Source of the DNA: Flavobacterium sp. UBA6721
GTDB taxonomy: Bacteria; Bacteroidota; Bacteroidia; Flavobacteriales; Flavobacteriaceae
Reading direction: 5' to 3'
Assembly (NCBI GenBank): GCA_002454195.1
Contig: DKIJ01000035.1
Coordinates: 4,715 to 68,714 of the forward strand
DNA: 64,000 nt
Of this stretch, positions 1 to 9,017 are shown one piece after another (within the stretch, counting starts at the first letter, position 1; each line of letters opens with the position of its first letter). The position numbers and the translations under genes were made by a program. Under the pieces are notes generated by a model. That model did not search any database. It saw only the letters and a program-made list of their open reading frames with translations, and was not told where the DNA came from.

Positions 1-444
1 AATAGCTCCGGCTTGTTTCATATCATACAATTCAGCCATATCTTTTCCTTCAGCATTTTTAGTCAAAGCGCCAATTGGGAAAAGTTCAGTAGCTTGTCCG
101 ATAGCTTTGCTTTTTACAAAATTGATATGCGATTGATTGTCGATTATAGGGAAAGAATTAGGTTGCAAAGCAATGCCTGTAAATCCACTTTTTGCTGCAA
201 CTTCCAGACCGTTTACAATAGTTTCCCGATCTTCAAAACCTGGTTCACCTAAACAAACACTGCTGTCAAACCAGCCTTGTGAAACATGAAGATTGTCTAG
301 TTTTACTTCTTCTGCTGTATCGGGATTGGCTAAGTTAGCACCCATTTTTTCAATGAATCCATCTGCTATTAAAATATCTACCGTTTGATTGTGAAAAGGA
401 CTTTGTGGGTCGATAATTTTGGCGTTTCGGATAATGAATTTCAT
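1..444 (-). CDS. Dihydroorotase-like protein, N-terminal part (runs off left edge)
   Basis: The first 148 residues of an amidohydrolase-superfamily protein starting MKFIIRNAKIIDPQSPF; the reading frame is open to the window edge. The typical N-terminal beta-sandwich is followed by the region where dihydroorotases carry the HxH metal ligands ahead of an EPG motif. Here that stretch reads FDSSVCLGEPGFED, so EPGFED is kept but both histidines are replaced (S and V/C). Known families contain catalytically dead dihydroorotase homologues that support aspartate transcarbamoylase in pyrimidine synthesis, and this copy fits that class. It lies 15 bases downstream of the VWA gene and is probably in one operon with it. 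The C-terminal ligands are outside the window. Confidence 0.8.
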   Translation of the reverse strand, partial: MKFIIRNAKIIDPQSPFHNQTVDILIADGFIEKMGANLANPDTAEEVKLDNLHVSQGWFDSSVCLGEPGFEDRETIVNGLEVAAKSGFTGIALQPNSFPIIDNQSHINFVKSKAIGQATELFPIGALTKNAEGKDMAELYDMKQAGAI

Positions 445-459
445 AAGTAGAATATATTT

Positions 460-2388
460 TTATTTCAGGAATTTTATAATTGCCATTTCGCATAGCAGAA
501 AGAGCAGTGCAAAGATAACAAACCATTTCCAAAGTTGATTATCCATTCTATCGCTTTGTATACTATGAAAAATACTTTCTATTGTATCTGAAGTGGAGTA
601 ATTAGATAGTAAATTGTCATCTAATTGGTTCAGGTTACTTTCGCTTCGGCTGTAATTAAAACTAATGTTTTCTATCCATTGTTTTTGGTTTATTATTTCA
701 AAATTTCCGGCTTCCTTAGGTAAATCATTAAAAGTCAATTTGACCTTAGAATTCATAATTTGCTGAATTGGGATGAATTGTTCGTTTGCATTTTTTATTT
801 CTAAAATACCATCTTTTGAAAGTGATGTGCTTACAATAAAAGGATTGCTTTTTCCAATTGTCAGTGCATTGATACCATTATTTTGATTTGATTGTGCCAT
901 TTTGTAAAAAGTAGGAACAATTAATGGCGATTGTTGAAAGTTAGAGTTTTCAGTATTTATAGGAGCCGAAAATACATAAACGGTCGAAACGGGATTTAAT
1001 AATCCAGCTAGAAAAGCAGTTTGATTTTCATATAATAATGCCGCCGAGCTAGAACTTACAATACTAAAGGAAGCTTTTGTCATTGGGTATTGAAAATTAG
1101 AAATTGTATTTTCGAAAACCCCAGTGAACAAAGGATGATTAAAATTAATCTTGCTAATTAGTTTGTTCGCTATTTCAAGTGATTTGAATTGGATGTTTCC
1201 AAAATTTACCAAGAAAGTATTCAGTGATGCAACATTGCTTTTAGCCGAAGGAATAAGTACAAGATTGCCGCCTTTTTGAACAAAATCTTTTAAGGTTAAT
1301 TGTAATGCTTGAGGGATTTCGTCTAATTCGTTTAAAACAATTACATCTTGTTTTTCAAGGTTGTTATAATCCAAACTGGCTAATTCCAAATTGCTATAAT
1401 TAAATTCGTCATTCGTATAAATACGTTGTAAAAAGTTGCTTTTTTGGCTTTCGCCAATGCTGATAACAGAAGTCTTTTGAGTTTTTGAAATACTAAAATA
1501 AAAAGTATTGTCGTAAGCCAAACTGTTATCCGAGATGGAAACATAACCATGAAAAGCTTGTTTAGGGATACTAAAATGCAATGATTTTTTAGCTGTTTCT
1601 AGATTGCTTACGGTTTTTGCAATCAGTTTGTTTTGATTGTAAATCGCTATTGGAACCGATTTGATGTCTGTACCAAAACGGGATAAATTGACATTGATGT
1701 TGTAGAAATCTTCGGTGGTTTCATCAATATAAACACTATCTATTGACACATTATTGAGTTGCTCTGCCTTTGGAATAATAAAATAACTTAGATCTTCCTT
1801 TGGAAGGTTTTGAAGTTGTTTAGCATTCAATCCTACAGCATCCGTAATGATTATGATATCTTTTTTGCTAGCAGATAGATGCGCATTGATTCGGGCTAAA
1901 ATGGCATTTAGGTCAAAAGGAATTGCAGAGTATTTTAAATTTTGCAGCGTGCTTCTGATAGATTTAATATCGGTATTCCAATAACTTTCGGTATTGGTTA
2001 ATAACGAGAAATTTTTGTTTTCGGGCGTTTCTTCCAGTAATTCCTGAATGGCTCTTTTTAATAATTCCCCTTTTTTCCCTTTGGCATGCATGCTGAAAGA
2101 ATTATCCAGAATAATGTACATTTCATTGGAACGATTATTTGCTTCTTTAGCATCAAAATAAGGTTGGGCAAAAGCCATAATAATACAAAACAGTACTGAT
2201 AAACGAGTGGCAAGTAATAGCCATTTTTTAAGCTTAGAACTTTTTCGGGTTTGTATAGAAATGGATTTTAAAAACCGAACATTAGTAAAATATTCCTTTT
2301 TAAACTTTCTGAATTGAAATAAATGAACCAAAATAGGTAAAATCAATAAAAAGAGAAAGTATAAGTTTTCAGGATGTTTAAAATGCAT
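460..2388 (-). CDS. BatA/von Willebrand A domain membrane protein
   Basis: A 642-residue protein of the BatA/aerotolerance-regulator type. The N-terminus has two membrane segments (about residues 9-26 and 57-76) with a basic loop between them, and a further segment lies near residues 622-638. A VWA domain follows the second segment with a MIDAS-like D95-N-S97-F-S99 motif. The long middle part resembles the glutamine-amidotransferase-like domain of similar Bacteroidota proteins. Such proteins are thought to be envelope metal-binding scaffolds, but the exact role is unknown. It sits immediately upstream of the dihydroorotase-like gene with a 15-base gap. Confidence 0.8.
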   Translation of the reverse strand: MHFKHPENLYFLFLLILPILVHLFQFRKFKKEYFTNVRFLKSISIQTRKSSKLKKWLLLATRLSVLFCIIMAFAQPYFDAKEANNRSNEMYIILDNSFSMHAKGKKGELLKRAIQELLEETPENKNFSLLTNTESYWNTDIKSIRSTLQNLKYSAIPFDLNAILARINAHLSASKKDIIIITDAVGLNAKQLQNLPKEDLSYFIIPKAEQLNNVSIDSVYIDETTEDFYNINVNLSRFGTDIKSVPIAIYNQNKLIAKTVSNLETAKKSLHFSIPKQAFHGYVSISDNSLAYDNTFYFSISKTQKTSVISIGESQKSNFLQRIYTNDEFNYSNLELASLDYNNLEKQDVIVLNELDEIPQALQLTLKDFVQKGGNLVLIPSAKSNVASLNTFLVNFGNIQFKSLEIANKLISKINFNHPLFTGVFENTISNFQYPMTKASFSIVSSSSAALLYENQTAFLAGLLNPVSTVYVFSAPINTENSNFQQSPLIVPTFYKMAQSNQNNGINALTIGKSNPFIVSTSLSKDGILEIKNANEQFIPIQQIMNSKVKLTFNDLPKEAGNFEIINQKQWIENISFNYSRSESNLNQLDDNLLSNYSTSDTIESIFHSIQSDRMDNQLWKWFVIFALLFLLCEMAIIKFLK

Positions 2389-2553
2389 TCTTGTTTTGCG
2401 TTATTATTGAGTATTCAAAAATAGTGAAAACTAAGTACTTTGGTTTTGGCATGCAAGTTTTTTTTAACGACAGATTAACAGAGAATATTTTTTAATAGAA
2501 TGAACGATAATTGATTTATATGTATTTTAGCTTTTATCTAAAAATAAAACAAA

Positions 2554-3663
2554 ATGAATAAAAGTCTTCTCATTGTATTGGTATCCTTCTTTTGTATCAA
2601 TATTCAGGCACAGCAAAAGAAATTTAATTTGGTTATTGGGACCTATACAAAAGGCTGTGACAGTAAAGGAATTTATATGTATGATTTTAATGCCGAAACA
2701 GGGGATTTTCAACTTAGAAGTTCTACCGAAAGTAGTGTCAATCCTAGTTTTATAACGCTTTCGCAAAAGAATGATTTTGTTTATTCAGTCAATGAAGATG
2801 GGGCAAATAGTACGGCCTCAGCATTTAAATATGATGCTAAAAACGGTAAATTAGTTTTTATCAATAAGCAAAATATTCAAAGTCCTGGGCCTTGTTATAT
2901 TATAAATGATGATGCCTTTGTAATTACAGCCAATTATACTGGAGGAAGTGTGGCTGTTTTTGGAAAAAATAAAAATGGAAGTTTGACTGAACTGAAACAA
3001 TTGGTACAGCATTCTGGAAAAGGGATTAATCCAAGTCGTCAGGAAAAATCACATTTACATTCGGTTCAATTTACTCCAGACCATAAATTTGTTTTTGCTA
3101 CCGATTTAGGAACCGACAAAATGTATGTGTACCAATATAATTCAAAAGCGGCAAAACCTTTACAATTAAAGGATAGTATCACTGTGAAAGAGGGTAGTGG
3201 TCCCAGACATTTTGCCTTTAGTAAAGATGCAAAAAAACTGTATTTGTTGCAGGAATTAGATGGAACGCTTTCGGTATTTAATTATGCCAAAGGGAAACTG
3301 AAATTAGTTCAGGAAACTACTGTTGTAGCCGATGGATTTAAAGAAACCTTTACAGCTGCGGATATTCATATTTCACCTGATGAGAAATTTTTGTATGCCA
3401 CTAATCGAAAAGAAGCCAATACCATTACTTGTTTTAAAATTTTGAAAAATGGTCAATTAGAGTTGGCTTCAAGAATTAGTACCATGGGAGATGGACCTCG
3501 AAATTTTGCTATTGATCCAACGGGAAATTTTTTATTAGTGGGACATCAATATACTAATAATGTGGTCATATTTAAAAGAGACAAAACAACGGGAGCGCTT
3601 ACAGATACTGGAAAGCGAATTGAGATGTGTTCGCCGGTTTGTTTAGTGTTTACAGCGCAATAA
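2554..3663 (+). CDS. Secreted lactonase, seven-bladed beta-propeller (6-phosphogluconolactonase-like)
   Basis: A 369-residue protein with an N-terminal signal peptide ending ...CINIQAQ. It has the YVMF/lactonase beta-propeller pattern: repeated FVYSVNE, HLHSVQFTPDHKFVFATDLGTD, GSGPRHFAFSKDAKKLYLLQE and DGPRNFAIDPTGNFLLVGHQ blades. Family members hydrolyse 6-phosphogluconolactone or other sugar lactones, but the signal peptide places this one in the periplasm or outside, so the substrate is more likely a free sugar lactone (inference). It is transcribed alone, converges on the DEAD-box helicase and shares a terminator with it. Confidence 0.85.
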   Translation: MNKSLLIVLVSFFCINIQAQQKKFNLVIGTYTKGCDSKGIYMYDFNAETGDFQLRSSTESSVNPSFITLSQKNDFVYSVNEDGANSTASAFKYDAKNGKLVFINKQNIQSPGPCYIINDDAFVITANYTGGSVAVFGKNKNGSLTELKQLVQHSGKGINPSRQEKSHLHSVQFTPDHKFVFATDLGTDKMYVYQYNSKAAKPLQLKDSITVKEGSGPRHFAFSKDAKKLYLLQELDGTLSVFNYAKGKLKLVQETTVVADGFKETFTAADIHISPDEKFLYATNRKEANTITCFKILKNGQLELASRISTMGDGPRNFAIDPTGNFLLVGHQYTNNVVIFKRDKTTGALTDTGKRIEMCSPVCLVFTAQ

Positions 3664-3671
3664 GTATAAAT

Positions 3672-3709
3672 AAAAGCCTAAAAATGAAATTCTCATCTTT
3701 AGGCTTTTT
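3672..3709. terminator. Bidirectional terminator between lactonase and helicase genes
   Basis: The inverted repeat AAAAGCCTAAA / TTTAGGCTTTT flanks a 14-base loop, with T-runs on both strands. It lies between two convergent genes, so it can serve both. Confidence 0.85.
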
Positions 3710-3711
3710 AA

Positions 3712-5058
3712 TTATTTCTTTTTCTTCTTTTTAGCTTGTTGTTTCAGCATGTTTCTATTAACAGATCCATGTGTTTTTTTCTTGGTTTTTGAAGGGCCTC
3801 CAAGGTTTACTTTTTGGTTCTTTTTCGCCTTATCGTGAAAAGCAGCTCCACCTTCAATTTTTGGTTTTTTCATTAACATTTTAATGGGCTGTCTGTCTTT
3901 TTCAGGACCGATTAATTTGGTAGAAATTTCAACTTCCTCGGGGAAATCCTCGATGTCTAATTCCATATCCATCAATACTTCGGCTTCAATTTTAGCTTCT
4001 TCTTCACGAGGAGAAATAAAACTGATGGCAGTACCATTTGCATCAGCACGACCTGTACGACCAATACGGTGCATGTACAATTCGGCAAATTCAGGCATTT
4101 CAAAATTGATGACGTGTGTGATATCCGAAATATCCAAACCTCTCGCCATAATATCGGTAGTAATCAATCCGCGAAGTTCACCTTCCTGAAAAGAAGCCAT
4201 CGTATTCAAACGGTAATTTTGCGATTTATTAGAGTGAATCACACCAAATTGCCCTTCGAAATCTTCCTCAATGTGTTCGTGAAGCATGTCGGAAATCTTT
4301 TTATTATTAACAAATATCAAAACACGACTCATCTCTTCGTTGGTTTCTAATAAATGTTTGAGCAAGTTTACTTTGGTGTTGAAATTAGGAACATTATAGG
4401 TAATCTGTTTGATTTTTTCCAATGGTGTTCCTGATGCTGCAAGAGTTACTTCTTCAGGATAATCGAAGTAGTCATTCAAAATAGCATCAACTTCATCAGT
4501 CATTGTAGCCGAGAATAAGATGTTTTGACGTTTTTTAGGCATCATTGCAAACAAGGATGTCAGTTGAGTACGGAAACCTAAATTAAGCATTTCGTCAAAT
4601 TCGTCAATAACCAGCTTTTGCATGTCTTCAAAACGAACCACATTATCCAGCGCTAAGTCCATTGTTCTACCAGGAGTTCCTACTAAAATATCGGAACCTT
4701 CGTAGACAGTCTTTTTTTGTGTATTGATATTAACGCCACCATAAATTCCAATAGTTCGAATAGACATATATTGAGTTAATTTTTCTATTTCTTCTACCAC
4801 TTGAACTACAAGCTCACGAGTAGGAACTAATATGACAATTTTAGGGGTATGGGTAATGCTAAACTTGTATTGTTTTAATAAAGGTAATAAGTAAGCAAAG
4901 GTTTTACCTGTACCTGTTTGTGCAATTCCCATCATGTCTCTTCCAGACATAATTACAGAAAAAGATTTCTCCTGAATAGGAGTAGGAGTTGTAAGACCTA
5001 TTTCATCTATTGCTTTTTGTAATGATTTAGGAAGATTGAATTGCTCGAAAGTAGCCAT
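3712..5058 (-). CDS. DEAD-box ATP-dependent RNA helicase (RhlE/CshA-like)
   Basis: A 448-residue SF2 helicase. Visible motifs are the Q motif (F7...PTPIQ), Walker A AQTGTGKT (46-53), PTREL, GTPGR, motif II as DEFD (152-155, Ala replaced by Phe), SAT (183-185), a second RecA domain with VLIFVNNK and TDIMARGLDI, and HRIGRTGR. The C-terminus from about residue 395 is basic and ends in a run of lysines, as in helicases that bind structured RNA. The likely role is ribosome assembly or RNA turnover in the cytoplasm. A -7 box (TATCTTTG) sits 18 bases before the start codon. Confidence 0.93.
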   Translation of the reverse strand: MATFEQFNLPKSLQKAIDEIGLTTPTPIQEKSFSVIMSGRDMMGIAQTGTGKTFAYLLPLLKQYKFSITHTPKIVILVPTRELVVQVVEEIEKLTQYMSIRTIGIYGGVNINTQKKTVYEGSDILVGTPGRTMDLALDNVVRFEDMQKLVIDEFDEMLNLGFRTQLTSLFAMMPKKRQNILFSATMTDEVDAILNDYFDYPEEVTLAASGTPLEKIKQITYNVPNFNTKVNLLKHLLETNEEMSRVLIFVNNKKISDMLHEHIEEDFEGQFGVIHSNKSQNYRLNTMASFQEGELRGLITTDIMARGLDISDITHVINFEMPEFAELYMHRIGRTGRADANGTAISFISPREEEAKIEAEVLMDMELDIEDFPEEVEISTKLIGPEKDRQPIKMLMKKPKIEGGAAFHDKAKKNQKVNLGGPSKTKKKTHGSVNRNMLKQQAKKKKKK

Positions 5059-5292
5059 AAAACGTAAATTTTGTGCAAAGATAGTCTTTTTGAAAATAAC
5101 GTTATTAGCGATTGAAGATATTAAGGAGATTTAAAACCGCAAATTCGCAAATTATTTATTCAAACTAAAGCTAATTTTATTAAAGATACAGTGAATATCA
5201 TTTTTGAAAGCTTATATCTAAATAATTAATTTGCGACTCGAGCGATACTATACAGGCGAAGCAGTTTGCTGTAAATTAAAATAATGAGGGTT
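5059..5292. other. Intergenic region between the helicase and YaiO-like genes
   Basis: It holds AACCGCAAATTCGCAAATTA (near 5132) and TAATTTGCGA (near 5230), related to the AACCGCAAAG units at 43505-43830, and no gene. Confidence 0.45.
5076..5083 (-). promoter_or_regulatory. Promoter -7 box for the DEAD-box helicase
   Basis: TATCTTTG on the minus strand matches the Bacteroidota TAnnTTTG element and is followed by the helicase start after a short leader. No clear upstream TTG at 17-23 bases was seen. Confidence 0.6.
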
Positions 5293-6561
5293 TTATTTGA
5301 ATCTTAAATCCCAAGAAACCGTAAGTGAATAAATCCAAAAATAATTACCTGGGTCAAAACTAATTTCTTGATGTGCCACATCAAATTGTGCACCCCAAGC
5401 ATTTTTATTTTTATTGGTTGTAAAAAAGTAACTTAGATTAAAACGCTGAGTTTGTAAATTTACTATTGCTGTATTGTTAGCATCATTAAATTGGTTTATT
5501 TCTGGCGAAACTCCCATACTGAATAATAAACCGATATAATTATCGGCATTACTGCGGTATTTTCTATAATTTAATGCTGCTGAAGTGCTTGTTCCGCCAT
5601 CACCCGGTGTGAAATAAGGGCGTAATGACCAATAGCTGTTTCCGGTGTACCAACCCAATGAACCAGTGTAAATATTGGTTGTTGAGCTATATTGTAAGTG
5701 TCTGAAACCAGCTGAAAATTCTAAACCATGTGGTAAAGATTTATACAATTCGGCTCCCATTCTGAAATCAGGAAAGATGAAACTATTCGCAAAACCAAAA
5801 TTCAGATAGGCATATAAACCTTTGGTGATTTTTGGGTACATATCTACTTCTGCCTGAACAGCATTTTCATCAAAACGACGGTTTACATTTACCCGGCTAA
5901 TAATACTTCCGTATTTGGTTTGTTTTGTATAACTCAAAGAGTAATATTGCATTGGGTCAAAGGTTTTTGAATACAAGTCAACAGAAGCTCTTAAACCAAT
6001 TGTATTGGTTCGTAAAGAACTATTTAAACCCTCCAGAAAATCAATTGCCCCTTTGTTATCTGGTTGTTTGGTAAGTACTTCTTGAGCAGTACTTTGGGCT
6101 TCCAATGGATTGTTAGTGTTTTTTAAAGCAGCAGCTTTTAATAAGGTGATTTCGGGGTCGTTTGGAAACTTTTTTAATGCTTTTTTTGCCATTTCTAATG
6201 CTTCATAAGGAGCGTCTGCCCATGATTCATTTTTGATAGCTGCAATCCAGTTTTCTTTGTTATCTGGTGCTTTTTGAATAACTTGATCAAATTCTTTTCG
6301 GGCTTTTTTATAATCACCATCCCAAGCGTAAGTCGTGGCTAAGAAAGTACGAATTTCATGGTAATTAGGATATTTTGTCAAAATATTTACCAAGGTGTCT
6401 TGAGCTTGTTTCCTTTGTTGGTTAAAAGCTAATTTGCGAGCCGTTTCAAAAGAGCTATCAGGATCTTCATTGTAAGTGACTTCTTGAGCTTGAGCCGATA
6501 GAGCAAAAGCAAAAGCAAAAGAGAAAACTAAGGTTAATTTTATAATTGATTTTTTTATCAT
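5293..6561 (-). CDS. YaiO-like outer-membrane beta-barrel protein with N-terminal TPR module
   Basis: A 422-residue protein with a signal peptide (MIKKSIIKL...LSAQAQ, cleavage near residue 26). TPR-like helical repeats fill residues about 41-180, then a C-terminal half rich in alternating aromatic/polar strands (YSLSYTKQTKYG, LYAYLNFGFANS, LEFSAGFRHLQYSS) ends in a strand terminating WDLRFK, as expected for a beta-barrel. The order TPR then barrel recalls PgaA-type polysaccharide exporters, though this is the YaiO family. Its start overlaps the stop of the sulfatase gene by one base (TAATG), so translation is probably coupled. Inferred role: passage of a surface glycan through the outer membrane. 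Its TPR module resembles the tail of the neighbouring sulfatase. Confidence 0.82.
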   Translation of the reverse strand: MIKKSIIKLTLVFSFAFAFALSAQAQEVTYNEDPDSSFETARKLAFNQQRKQAQDTLVNILTKYPNYHEIRTFLATTYAWDGDYKKARKEFDQVIQKAPDNKENWIAAIKNESWADAPYEALEMAKKALKKFPNDPEITLLKAAALKNTNNPLEAQSTAQEVLTKQPDNKGAIDFLEGLNSSLRTNTIGLRASVDLYSKTFDPMQYYSLSYTKQTKYGSIISRVNVNRRFDENAVQAEVDMYPKITKGLYAYLNFGFANSFIFPDFRMGAELYKSLPHGLEFSAGFRHLQYSSTTNIYTGSLGWYTGNSYWSLRPYFTPGDGGTSTSAALNYRKYRSNADNYIGLLFSMGVSPEINQFNDANNTAIVNLQTQRFNLSYFFTTNKNKNAWGAQFDVAHQEISFDPGNYFWIYSLTVSWDLRFK

Positions 6562-8987
6562 TATTTTATTTCCTTTTTAAGTTTTAGTATTTCAGAATTG
6601 TTAGGTTGTTTTTTTAGCATACTATCAATGGCTCTTTTTGCCATAGCGATATTATTTGTTCTCTGGTATGCTTTGGCTAATTTAATACCTAATTCTGGAT
6701 TTTTGATTTCATTTTTCAATGCTTTTTTAGCAATTTCTATTCCTTTATTGTCTTGTTCAGACCACCAGTAAATATCCATTAATGCTAAGTAGCTATCATA
6801 ATAGTAAGGGGTTCTTTTTACTACTTCTAATAATTCTTTTTCTGCAGTTTTATAATCTTTATCCCAAGCCAAACTTCTTCCTTTTAAAGTTCTCACATCA
6901 GCATAGTTAGGTAATTCATTTAAAATGTAATTGCATAAAGTACGCGCTTCTTTTCGTTGATTGTTAAAGGCAAAGTCTCTAGCTTTCATGAAAATTTGGT
7001 CATTATTTAAACCTTGAATTTCTTTTTTAATAAAAGCTAATTCTTCTTTTGTGAATTCGTAGTTAGCCTTACTGTAAATCTGTAAATATTTTGGAATGAT
7101 TTTGTTTTTTTGAGTCAAATAAGCGTTCAATTTTTTAGCCTCGAGCATATTCGCTTCAATAGTTTGCATCATTTCACTATCACTAATTTTTTTCGTTTCA
7201 AAGTTTTCGTCAATTTTAAATAATTCACCATTAGAATAAAGATAATCTTTGTAAATTAAATCATTGATAACTCCTTTGTTTTGCATTATTGGAATAGAAT
7301 GAATGTTTCTAAAACGTTTTTCGGTATCTAATCCAGTACTCATCCATGCTGTTTTTTCTATTTTATTCATTTTGTAATTGTTCGTTAAAAATGAAAGTAA
7401 ACTAGGAGTTATATCCCAGTGTGAAGAAACAGATTTGAAAGATTCTGCTTTTTTAAGCATTGGGCTATAGATATACAAAGGCAAGTGAAAACGACATAAT
7501 TTGTCTTTTTGTTCAATAGAGATCAAACGGTGGTCGCCCGTGATTACAAAAATTGTGTTTTTGTAATCTGGTCTTTTAGCATAATTTTCCATGAAAGTTT
7601 GAATCGAATGATCCGTGTATAATAACGAGGCATAAATATCCTTGTAAGTATCAATTTCGGATGCTGAAAGCGATAAATTTTTGTTGGTATTCTTGATATG
7701 CTCCACTTTTCTTAAATATTCTTCTTTTTCAGGAAAGTTAAACGGTTCATGATTAGTCAAAGTCATAATGATATCTAATCGTGGTCCTTTTTTAGTATCC
7801 ATTTCAGAAAGTGTCTTTTTGAAGATTTCAGCATCAGGATATCCCCATGAAAAGCCTTCTTCGTTTTTTTCTGTCATTTTGTAACTTGCGCCAAACTTGT
7901 TAATGTCGACAATATTGTCAATATTGTTGTATTCTAAGAAATTAACACGATGGTCAAAACTTGATTCATCACCGCAATAAAAAGCGGTATTGTAACCGTT
8001 AGATTTTAAAATACTAATCAATGAGCTGTGAGCAGGCAAAGGATTCATTTTTAAGAAACCTTTATTTCCGTAAGGTAATGAACCTAAAATAGAAGGTAAT
8101 GCTCCAAATGTACGACCGGCATTACTCACAAAATTCTCCCAATACAAAGATTTAGGTATCATTGAATCTAAGTAAGGCGTGAATCCTCTATTCGCATTTT
8201 TCCCTATAAATTCATCACCTAAACCTTCCACAATAATCATTACAATATTTGGTTTTTCTTCCTGAATGTTGAAAAAAGGAGCTAAAACGTCAGGTGTAGC
8301 CGATGCAGGTTTTAATAAAGGATATTCTGTTTTGTAGGTTAGATTGGCGATGTCAAATTCTTTTTTGTCTTTTTGAAAACGAATAATTTCATTGGTAAGA
8401 AAAGCCAGTTTGTTTTGATAAGCTGTTTCTGTAGCTTGCGGTAGGAAAGATTTGATTGCGATACAAACTACTGTAAAAGCGCCTGTGAAAATCAATAATT
8501 TTTTAGAATCGATAGCATTCGAAACATATTTGTTTATTCCCCAAAATAGTACCGGGAAAAGAATAAAAGGGACAAAGTAGAGAATAGAGAATTTTTCGGA
8601 AGCAGTTACCGTGATGTACATGTCCTCTACCGAATAACCTAAAAAGTCGGCGCCAAGATTGACTAATGTCGTAAGGTGGTATTTGGTAAGGGCAAATTGT
8701 CCGATAATGATTAGGGTAAAAAGAATTTTTATCGGAAGTTCAGCTAGATTTTCTTTAGCCTTATTCAAAATCCAATACAAAGGAAAAACAATCAGACTAA
8801 TGATTAAAACAGTCCAAAAATCATTGATTAATTTGAAAAATAGTGTAGACAGAATATTGTCGATTTCAATTCCTGTATAGGTTTTTGCAACTACTTCAAA
8901 CAGACTCATTAGGCTAAATACAATCAGTAATGCAAGGCACAAGAAGCCGTAACTAAAACGGTTTTTTAGTTGTTGATTATTCTCCAT
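6561..8987 (-). CDS. LTA-synthase-like sulfatase with C-terminal TPR module
   Basis: An 808-residue inner-membrane enzyme with five predicted N-terminal membrane segments (about 13-33, 55-76, 87-106, 133-153, 163-181). An alkaline-phosphatase-superfamily domain of the LtaS/sulfatase type follows. Candidate catalytic and metal residues are E254 (IIVEGLGDEF), the nucleophile T293 (GRTFGALPS), H413 (TNHEPF) and D485-H486 (ITGDHR). Known LtaS/OpgB/EptA relatives move phosphoglycerol or phosphoethanolamine groups to glycans or lipids on the outer face of the membrane. Residues 669-808 form a TPR module unusual for this family and similar to the YaiO-like neighbour. Inferred role: modification of the polymer made by the adjacent glycosyltransferase. 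Confidence 0.85.
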   Translation of the reverse strand: MENNQQLKNRFSYGFLCLALLIVFSLMSLFEVVAKTYTGIEIDNILSTLFFKLINDFWTVLIISLIVFPLYWILNKAKENLAELPIKILFTLIIIGQFALTKYHLTTLVNLGADFLGYSVEDMYITVTASEKFSILYFVPFILFPVLFWGINKYVSNAIDSKKLLIFTGAFTVVCIAIKSFLPQATETAYQNKLAFLTNEIIRFQKDKKEFDIANLTYKTEYPLLKPASATPDVLAPFFNIQEEKPNIVMIIVEGLGDEFIGKNANRGFTPYLDSMIPKSLYWENFVSNAGRTFGALPSILGSLPYGNKGFLKMNPLPAHSSLISILKSNGYNTAFYCGDESSFDHRVNFLEYNNIDNIVDINKFGASYKMTEKNEEGFSWGYPDAEIFKKTLSEMDTKKGPRLDIIMTLTNHEPFNFPEKEEYLRKVEHIKNTNKNLSLSASEIDTYKDIYASLLYTDHSIQTFMENYAKRPDYKNTIFVITGDHRLISIEQKDKLCRFHLPLYIYSPMLKKAESFKSVSSHWDITPSLLSFLTNNYKMNKIEKTAWMSTGLDTEKRFRNIHSIPIMQNKGVINDLIYKDYLYSNGELFKIDENFETKKISDSEMMQTIEANMLEAKKLNAYLTQKNKIIPKYLQIYSKANYEFTKEELAFIKKEIQGLNNDQIFMKARDFAFNNQRKEARTLCNYILNELPNYADVRTLKGRSLAWDKDYKTAEKELLEVVKRTPYYYDSYLALMDIYWWSEQDNKGIEIAKKALKNEIKNPELGIKLAKAYQRTNNIAMAKRAIDSMLKKQPNNSEILKLKKEIK

Positions 8988-9017
8988 CGAAAAATAAAAT
9001 TGGTTAGTTTAATACAA

